This document shows, piece by piece, positions 18,540-27,900 of a DNA stretch of 64,000 nt (its first letter is position 1; each line of letters begins with the position of its first letter). Both the position numbers and the translations under genes were made by a program. A model generated the notes under the pieces. That model saw nothing but the letters and a program-made list of their open reading frames with translations. It did not search any database and was not told where the DNA came from. The stretch is from CAWEBF01 sp963807235 (GTDB lineage: Bacteria; Acidobacteriota; Vicinamibacteria; Vicinamibacterales; UBA2999): the NCBI GenBank assembly GCA_963807235.1, contig CAWEBF010000006.1, forward strand, positions 62,001-126,000. Direction: 5' to 3'.

Positions 18540-21198
18540 CTATTCGAGGCCCACCTGGGCCAGGAGTGCCCGGAAACGGGGTTCGGCGTGCAGCGGCCGG
18601 AACGACGGCCACGCCTTGAGGAAGATAGCGTAGCTCTCGCGCTTGATCACGGCGTCTTCGAGACAAGCCAAGGCGCCTGCGTGGTTGCCGGCGCCGATTT
18701 CGATTTGTGCCAGTTCGAACGAGGGGACGTAGGAAGACCCGCGCATCTCCTCCAGCTCTCGCTTGACCGCCTGGGCGCGCTGAGGCTGCCCCGCCCGGCC
18801 GTAGAGAAAGCCTAGTGCACCAAGCAGGCGCGACCGGAATGCGGCTCCCTCACAGAGCTCGAGCCCCCGATTCAACGCGTCCTCGGCCGGCTGAAAGCGG
18901 CCATGAAAGGCCAAGGCAAGGCCCAGAAACCAGTACGGCCGATGAAAATGCGGGTCGAGCTCGAGCGCGCGGCGGCAATACATCGTGGCAGCGTCGAGAT
19001 CGTCGCGAAATACATGGACCAGCGCCAGGTCCGCGATGATGGGGGGCGACAGCGGATCCAGCTCGATGGCTTGTTCCAGAGCGTCCACGGCGAGGACCAG
19101 CCGGCCCGTTGTGGCATGGGTCCAGACACCCAGCCAATGGAGCGCACTGGCATAGCTGGAATCGAGGGCCGTGGCCCGCTTGTAGCCGTTCTCGGCGGCA
19201 CGAAAGTCCCACTCGTGGCAGTTCCTCACGGCGGCCAGCGAGGCGTGTGCTTCGGCCAGCGAGTCGTCCAACTGCAGCGCCTTTCTTGCGGCCTCCGCCG
19301 CTCTGGGCATGCATCGCTCGGGCGCCTCGGCCGCCGACATCCCCAGCATCAGGTGACAGTCGGCGATACCTGACAGGGCGCGTGCAAACGCAGGGTCAAT
19401 CGCACGCTTGTTCGAAGTGATCCAGTGCTGCCCGCAGGCCGTGCTCGGTTGCTTCTTCCACAGGAAGCGCCCCTGGAGATAGTGGTTGTAGGCCTCGAGC
19501 GCCGTCGGGTGGGGTCGGGGCGGGGGCGCGGAGATGGGACCAGAGTACCGCCCCTCGAGCGCGTGTTGGACGGCCGTCGAGATCTGTTCGTGGATGGCGA
19601 AGATGTCGGTGAGCTCCCCTTCGTAGCGATCGGACCAGACGTGGCAGCCGTCGCCAACGTTGATGAGCTGCACTGTCACACGAATACGGTTACCCGCCTT
19701 GCGAACGCTGCCCTCCAGCACTTTGCTCACATCGAGCAGCCGGCCGACTTCGCGGATGTCACGCGCCGCGTCCTTGAATTGAAAGCTCGATGTCCTGCGC
19801 GACGACTCGAAGCTGCGGGATCTGCGCCAGGCGGCTGATGAGTTCCTCCGTGAGCCCATCGCAGAAGTACTGGTTCTCCGGATCGGCGCTCATGTTGACG
19901 ATCGGCAGCACGGCCAGGCGCAGGTCGTCAGCCACGGCCGGCGGTGTGGCCCCGGGCTCCGCGCGAGGCTGCGACTCACGCCGGTGCGACGCAAAGAAGG
20001 GCACGTAGGCGCCGATCGGAATCTCGATGCGGATCGGATCTCCGGCGCCTTGGCGTTCGTAGTAGCCGCGGAGCTTGGACCGCAGCCGTCCCATCTGCAC
20101 ACGGACGATCGGATCGATCGTCGCGGATCGTAGGAATCCGGGCGGCGCCCGAACACCTCCAGGCCGATGCGTGCCTCTTTCAACTGCGTGCCTCGCCCAC
20201 GCAGGGTTTCCTCGACGATGAACTGCAACAGGCTGCAGAGACGCGCCGCGCCCCCAGTTCCCGGCTCGATAACAGCGTGGCCAATTGCGCGCGAACCGCG
20301 GACGGCGCGGGTGCCTCGCCGGCAGCAGGGCGACCGGGATTCGGCGTCGCCGCCGCGGCGGCCTGGCGTAGCGCAAACGCCAGATCGCGCGCGGACTGGA
20401 AGCGCTCCTCACGCCGCTTCTCGAGGCATCGGTAGACGATGTCGCGCACCGCGGAGGGACACTGCCCGGCAAGTCGGGTGAGTTGGTCGTCAGGATCGAC
20501 GTGATGACGTCGGCAGCCGTCTCTCCCGCGAAGGCACGCGCGCCGGTCAGAAGCTCGTATAAGACGGCTCCGAACGAGAAGATGTCCGCGCGACCGTCTA
20601 CTTCACTGGCGCGGACCTGTTCCGGCGCCATGTACCCGAGCGTGCCGATGACGACTCCTGTGACTTCAGGTGCGATGGTGGCATCCAGGTCCGACGGCAC
20701 GCGCGTGGTCTTGGCGACACCGAAATCCAGCAGTTTCACCCGGCCGTCGTGGGTCACCATGACGTTGTCGGGCTTCAGATCACGGTGTGTCACGCCGGCG
20801 GCGTGGGCGGCCGACAGGCCATCGGCGATCTGAGCGGCGATGTCGAGGGCCTTCCGCAGTGGCGGCGTCAGCCCACGCAGCGACTCGCCCTCCACCAGTT
20901 CCGTAACCAGATACACCAAGCCGTTGTGCGCGCCGACGTCGTGCAGGGCGAGGATGTTGGGATGATTCAGCGAGGCCACGATACGAGCTTCCCGCTCGGC
21001 GAGATCGGTGGCGTTACGCTCGTCCGCGTTCGTAGCAGGCAGCAGCTTCAGAGCGACGTCGCGCCCGAGCCGCGTATCACGCGCGCGGTACACCTCCCCC
21101 ATCGCGCCGGCCCCCAGGACCTTGACGATCTGGTAGACACCCACTGTTGACCCGGGACTCAGCGGGGCTCGCACCCGTGTTTCATCAGCCGATGACAT
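18540..21198 (-). CDS. Ser/Thr kinase - winged helix - TPR protein (four frame breaks)
   Basis: The reconstructed protein is about 885 residues. The N-terminal Hanks-type kinase is complete: 'LGAGAMGEVY', 'HRDLKPDNVM', 'DFGVAK', 'GYMAPEQ'. It is followed by the kinase tail 'RDIVYRCLEKRREERFQSARDL', then an OmpR-like winged helix ('LLQFIVEETLRGRGTQLKEA', 'DPIVRVQMGRLRSKLRGYYE'), a TolB/cyclase-associated segment ('FCDGLTEELISRLAQIPQL', 'LEGSVRKAGNRIRVTVQL') and several TPRs to the C-terminus. Single-base breaks lie near 20455, 20245, 20118 and 19800. All modules are otherwise well conserved, so assembly errors are likelier than decay, although a pseudogene cannot be excluded. It could couple phosphorylation to DNA binding. 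This architecture is typical of Acidobacteria. No target genes are evident. Confidence 0.75.
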
Positions 21199-21234
21199 GA
21201 CGCCGCCGAACTGCGGAAACTCTAACGCATCCGG

Positions 21235-21890
21235 TCAGGCGCCGATGCGGTTGATGTCGGCGGATTCGAGAATGAAACGGTCGGCGCGGCCCTGGACGAC
21301 TCGCAGCATCGCGCGGCCGAGGCGTCCGGAGGTGGTGGCCAGGCCAGGAACGGCCCAGACGAGCACGGGGAAGAGCGGACGGAAAAGAACGATGAAGACT
21401 TGGTAGTTCTTCACTTGGGTGCGGATGCCGGGTCCCGGCTGGATGAAACCTGGTCGCACGCAGCCGGAGTGCCTGAAAGACATCGCCTTGAGCTCCGCCT
21501 CCACGCGGCGGCGTACGCGAGCCCCACATCGATCCGCCGTCGGCGCCGGCGGCCGAGCAGTAGCAGAAGCTGAACACGGGATTGAGGCGCAGGAAAGCGC
21601 GCGCCCAGCGCAGGGTCAACTCCTCCGTGACCTTGGCGTAGGCCACCTCGTCCAGCCCCACGGAGCTAATCCCGACTGCCCACAGACAGGCGTCCCAGAC
21701 CGACAAGCTGCGTCTCCGCCGCAGCAAAGTCGAAGAGGTCTGGGAGCAGGAGCTCCTGCAACTTGGCGTGTTGCACCCCGCACGAGCGGCGGCTCACGCT
21801 GAGCACCGCCTCGACGGCTCGGTCGGCAAGCACTTCACGTAGCGTGCCCGCTCCGACCATGCCCGTCGCGCCGAAGAGAATGATCCGCAT
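21235..21890 (-). CDS. NAD-dependent epimerase/dehydratase-like protein (two frame breaks)
   Basis: A short atypical SDR of about 218 residues, resembling proteins annotated as 'NAD-dependent epimerase/dehydratase family'. It starts 'MRIILFGATGMVGAGTLREV' with the Rossmann glycine motif. After a break near 21712 it continues 'WDACLWAVGISSVGLDEVAY...CYCSAAGAD'. After a second break near 21515 it ends 'EAELKAMSFRHSGCVRPGFI...FILESADINRIGA'. All three pieces align with one family in order, so I treat it as one gene. Substrate unknown. Confidence 0.7.
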
Positions 21891-21929
21891 CAGCCGACCC
21901 GCCAATCTACTGCGCGTCGAGCGAGGTAG

Positions 21930-24900
21930 CTACAAGGCGGCCTTGGCTCTCGCCGGGCTCTGACGCGATTCACGACGGCTCGCCACCCCCAGCACGATGC
22001 CGACCTGGTGCACGGCGCCGTCGTTCAACAGGGGGATGGTGAGATGGTCGACGTTCTTCCCGTCGAGCGTGGCCTCGACCACACCTCGAGTGCGCCGCTC
22101 AGGATTCGACACCGAGATCTCGTACCGGGTGTCGAGGAACCGCCAGACGATCTGGTATTCGGGCCAGGTCGTGGGGATGCAGGGGTTCACCGAGAAGGTG
22201 GACGCCGCGCGCCGAAGGCCGAGAATGCTCTCGACGCCGGCGCGGTACATCCAGGACGCCGCCCCCGTGTACCAACTCCATCCGCCTCGTCCCCGATGAT
22301 CCGGATGGCTGTAGACGTCGCCGGCGATCACGTAGGGCTCGATCCGGTACCGAGCCGCGCCTGCCGCGTCTCGAGCGTGATTGGCCGGGTTCAGCAAGTG
22401 GAACATTTCGGCCGCCTCGTCGCCGGCCCCCAGCCGCGCCAGGGCCATGACCACCCATGCGGCCGCGTGCGTGTATTGACCGCCGTTCTCACGCACACCC
22501 GGCGGATAGCCCTTGATGTATCCCGGTTGCTGAGCGGACCGGTCGAACGGGGGGTACAGCAGCAGCAGGACCTGCGCCGCGCGGGCCATGAGGAAGGTGC
22601 GCACGCCGTCCATCGCCCGTTCGGCGAATCGTGTCGGCACCGCCCCCGACAACACCGCCCACGATTGCGCGATCGAATCGATCTGGCATTCGTCGTTCTG
22701 GGCCGAGCCAAGCGGCGAGCCGTCGTCGTAGTAGCCGCGCCGGTACCACTCGCCGTCCCAGGCGCGCTCGAGCGCGCCCGACAAGCGCAGCGCCTCGCGG
22801 CGGTATCGCTCGGCGAGCGCGCGGTCCCCCTGGCGGTCGCAGATCGGCGCGAACGCGGTCAGGACCGAATGGAGAAAGAACCCCAGCCACGTGCTCTCTC
22901 CCCGCCCCTGGGGGCCCACATGATTCATCCCGTCGTTCCAGTCGCCGGCGCCGAAGAGCGGCAGCCCGTGTGAGCCCTCGGTCAGGCCCTTGTCGATGGC
23001 TCGCACGCAGTGCTCGAACAGCGTGCCCGTCTCGGCCGAGACGACCGGTTGGCCAAAGGCATCCTGCTGGTCCGGTTCGAGGAGCGGCGCCTCGAGAAAG
23101 GGCGTCCGCTCGTCGAGCACACCGGTATCCCCCGTGGTCGCGATGTATTCCGCGGCCACGAACGGCAGCCACAGCAGGTCATCGGAGCATCGCGAGCGCA
23201 GTCCTCGGCCACCTGGTTCGTGCCACCAATGTTGGACGTCCCCCTCGCGGAACTGCCGCCCGGCGGCTCGAATCAGGTGCGCGCGGGCCAGGTCGGGGCG
23301 CGCAAAGGACAGCGCCAGGACGTCCTGCAGCTGGTCGCGGAACCCAAACGCCCCACCGGGCTGGAAGTAGCCGCTGCGCGCCCACAACCGGCAGCTCACG
23401 GCCTGGTACAGGAGCCAGCGGTTCACGAGCAGGTCGAACGAATCGTCGGGGGTCCGTACCTGCACGGTCTGAAGTGTGCGATCCCAATCCGCTTCCACCG
23501 CCTTCAGCGCCGCATCCGCGGCCTCGACCCGGCCGTGGCGTTCGATCAGCTCGCGGGCGTGCGCTTCGGTCTTCCCCTGGCCGATGACGAGCACCACGCG
23601 ATGGGACGCACCCGGCGGCAACTCGACCTGCACGTGGAGGGCGGCACACGGATCGAGTCCGGCGCCGAACCGTGGCGAGAGCTTCGGCGTCCGCAGCCCC
23701 AACGGCCTCGACAGCGACCCGTTCCGGCCGATGAACACCGCCCGATCGGCCGTGGCCGAGTGCACCGGATCGCTCACGTGCGCGAACGCCACACGGCCGG
23801 CGAACTCCGTGTTGTACGCGTTGGTGGCGAGGATGGCGCCCGTCGACTCGTCGAAGGCCGTCACCACGTGGGAGGACTCACCCTCCCGGGGCGGACCGAG
23901 CACCCAGTCGTTGTAGGCCACCACGCTCACGCGTCTCGCGTGCTGTCGCGTATTGGTCAGGGTGAGCAGCGAGAACTTCACGGCGTCGTCCCGATCGACG
24001 AACACCTCGAGATCGTGGCGAATCCCCCGCCAGGCGCGCGAGAACCGCGTCACGCCGGCGGAGTGGCGAACCACGATACGCCCGCGTCCCGGGTCGCGTC
24101 GCACGGGGCCAGGCGTCGGCGACCAGATCTCGCCGGTCGCATCGTCCCGCACGAACCAGGCCTCCGCGGTGGGATCCACCACGGGATCGTTCGCAAACGT
24201 CGTCAGGCGGTTCTCCCGGCTGTTCTCGGCCCACGTCCACGATGACCCCGACGCGGTCACGATCGTGCCGAACTCCGGGTTGGCGATCACGTTCACCCAC
24301 GGCGTCGGCGTCTCTTGATCGCCTTCCAGGACGATGACGTACTCGCGGCCGCCATCGGCAAAACCGCCGACGCCGTTGTCAAGTGTGAGCGGCGGAACCG
24401 GAACGGGCGGATCGACATCCTCCTGCTCGGCCGCCTCCTGGGGCCAGTCGGCCGGGGCCGGTCTCACCAGCGGCGCCCAGTCCGGATACGAATGATCGAG
24501 GTGCGCGCGAAGGTCGCCGCGCTCGCCGCTCAACACCGCCCTCGCGACGGTCTGGAGCAGCGTGCGTTCGGGGCTGGTCAGGGCATCGTCGCGCAGGAGA
24601 TAGGCGCCGCCTGGCCGCTGCCGCCAGTTCCGCCACGGACCCGCGTCGAGCAGCTGCGTGAGCTCGGTCTGCGTGTCGTCGAGGTACCCGGGTGGTTGCT
24701 CGTTGATCAGGACCACGTCACAGTGGAGGCCCTTCAGGCGCCAGTATTCCTGCGCCTGCAGCACTTCCTGCGCCAGCAGCATCGCGCGTCCGCCGGCGAC
24801 GTGCACGAGCACGATCGGCAGATCGCCGGAGATACTGTGGCGCCAGAGCCCCGGCTGGCCCAGCTGGTTCTTGATGATCACGTCGTGCGGCGCGCGCAGC

Positions 24901-27900
24901 GACACGTCGGCGAAGAGCGCCCTCGAAGCCAGCCGCTCGAACAAGAGCGCGTCGTCGGCCGAAATCGCCAAGTGGTGCAACGTGCTTTGCGCGTGCGCGC
25001 GCGCCAGAGCGAAGGCGCGCATGCCGGCGCTGGGTTGACGGTATTTCTGCGCGAGGGCCAGGGCGGATTCGCGATCGGTCGCGAGGCCCGTGGCAAACGC
25101 CAGCCGCACGGTGGCACCCGGCGCAATCCGGATGCGCTGGCGCAGGCTGAGGATCGGATCGAGCACGACGCGGGTCGTCCCGGAGAGCGTTCGGCCATCG
25201 AGGGCCGCCGGCATACTGGGATCCCGCCCGCGGCCCAGAAAGCGCGCCCGGTCGGTTTCCCACTCGACCGGCCCTTGCGTGCGGCCGTCGAGGCTCAAGG
25301 CGTGCACCGCCCACACGGGACTCTCGGCCGGATCCCGCGGCCGCCGGTGGCAGATCAGCGCCGCGCTGGCCGGGACGTACTCGGTTTCGAGAAACAGCTT
25401 CCCGAACGCGGGGTGCGCCAGATCGGCCGCCGGCGGCGCGAGCGCGATCTCCACGTAGCTGGTGACATCGATCTCGCGCGTGCGCGTGCCCTGATTGGAG
25501 ACCGCAATGCGTCGCACCTCGACGTCGTCCTCGGAGGACACCGCGATGTCGAGCTGGCTGACGATGGTCCCGTCGCGCCGGCGAAAGGTGGCGCGATCGG
25601 GACGAAACGTCACCAGGTAGTCGTCGGGCTCGACGCCCGTCGGATTGTACGTGGGTGACCATCGCTCGCCGCTCCGGACGTCGCCCAGGTAGATGGACAC
25701 GCTGCCGGGATCCAGCGTGGCGTCGCGCCGGAGACGGGTCACCGCCAGCCCGTCGCGCATCACTCCACCGCCCCCGGCGTTGGTCACCACGGTTGTGAAC
25801 CGGCCATTGGACAGGAACTGGGCGTGTGGAAAAACCGTATGCGGCGTGCGGAAGCGGCGCGCGGGATCGGGCGACGGCGCGGGAGACTGCACGTCATCCA
25901 CGAGTAGCGGCGTTCGGGCCGGCAGCTCGCGTGGCAGCCGCTCCTGCAGCAGGAGCTCGGTTGCCCGCACGCGCGAGTCGGCATGGAAGCGGGACACCAT
26001 ACGGCCGTCGAGCAGCGCATTCGCCAAGGCGACAAGCGTCATGCCCTGGTGGTGGGCCATGTAGGTGCGCACGATGGCCGGCGCGCGTCCGTCGGCGTCG
26101 CGCTCGCCGTCCTGCCCGCGATCCGTGTAGTCCACGGCATCGAAGAATCCAAAGTCGCCCTCGAGGCCCAGCATCGCGAGCCGCCTCAAGTTGCTCGCGC
26201 TATCTGCGGGCGCCAGCATCGCCGCGAGAGCGCTCGCGTAGGGAGCCACGACAATGTCGTCAGCCAGGCCGCGCTTGACGCCGAGGCCGGGCACGCCGAA
26301 GGCCTTGTACTGGTAGGTGTCGTGCCGATCGACGGCGTTGTAGGCCGCCTCGGAGACGCCCCAGGGAATGCCCAGCTTCGCCGCATAGTCCATCTGGCGC
26401 CGGACGGCCATCCGGCACGACACGTCGAGCAGCGTCTCCGGGTAGGTGCGCGTCAGGAGCAGCGGCATCAGGTACTCGAACATCGTGCCGCTCCACGACA
26501 ACAGCATCGGTGTCTGGTGCACGGCGGTGACCGAGCGGCCCAGATGGAACCAGTGCGACTCGGGCACGTCGCCCTTGGCGATCGCCAGGAAACTGGCAAG
26601 ACGCGCTTCGGACGCCAGCAGGTCGTAGCGCGACGCATCGAGCCGCCCCTGCGTCTCGGCGTCGGGGAGCCGATAGCCCACGGCGAACAGCTGGCGCCGG
26701 GTGTCGTAGAGCATCGTGAAGTTCATCCCGTCGAAGAACGTGACGGCGCGTGCCGCCAGCGCACGCAGGCGAACCTCCTGGTCGGGCCGGCTGGTCGGGA
26801 CCCGGGGGAGACCAGCCGCCAGCGTGACGAGAGCACCGGCGAGGTTTCCGCTGTCCACGGTCGAGACATAGGCGGGCCACAGCGGCGTCAGCGTCCGGGT
26901 GTCGTACCAATTGAGCAGGTGTCCCTCGTGGCTGACCAGGCCCTCGACCGTCGTCAGGGTGGCGTCGATTCTGCCGATCAGCTCCTCGGTGTCGATCAAG
27001 TCGAAATCGTGCGCGGCGAGCGTGGCCAGAAGGCCCATCGCGATGTTGGTGGGCGATGTGCGATGCGCCACACGCTGCTCAGGCACGATCTGGACGTTGT
27101 CGGGCGGCAACGCGTGATCGTCCGGCCCGACAAAGGTGTCGAAGTAGTGCCACGTCTTGCGCGCGACGCTCAAGAAGAACGCGCGATCCTCGGGCGTCAG
27201 GACCTCGCGGCGGGTGGTCACGGGCCGGCTGAGCAACAACGCGATCACCGGCGCAACCGCCCAGAGCAGCAGAAGCGGCAGCGCCGCGGGAATCGCGCGC
27301 GGATTCAGGATGGCGGTGCCAATCAGCGCGCCGCCCGCCACGGCAGGGCTCGCCATCATGCGCTTGGCGAACGCGTCAAGACCGAGTGGTGCGGCCCGGC
27401 TGGCGGTGGCGGCGGCCGTTTCCCACTCGAGGAGACGTTCGCGCGTGAAGCCAACACGGACGAGCGTCACCGTGATGGCGTGGAGCATGTCGTACGCCTG
27501 GCTGGCAAGGAAGGCTGCCTGCAACGCGGCGCGGCCGGCCGCCAGCTGGACGTCTTCGACTGTGGCGCGCCAGCGCGCCGGTCGTGGCAGCGCGCCAAAT
27601 GCCGCCACCAGCTCGCCGGCAATCGGGAACGCCAGCGCGGCGAGCCCGATGGCCGTCCATGCCTCCGGCGAGCCGGGTAGCAGCATCCATCCGGCCAGCA
27701 GCACCGCGAGCGTCGCGGGCGCCATCGCGCTCCGGCGCAGGTTGTCGAAGATCTTCCACCGCGCGATGAGCGGAAGATGGTTGCGGTGCCACCGCGATCG
27801 ACCAGGCACCATCGGCAGCAGCCAGAGCAGGATCTGCCAGTCGCCGCGCACCCAGCGGTGCTGCCGCTTCGCGTGCGCGAGGACGCTCGACGGGTAGTCG

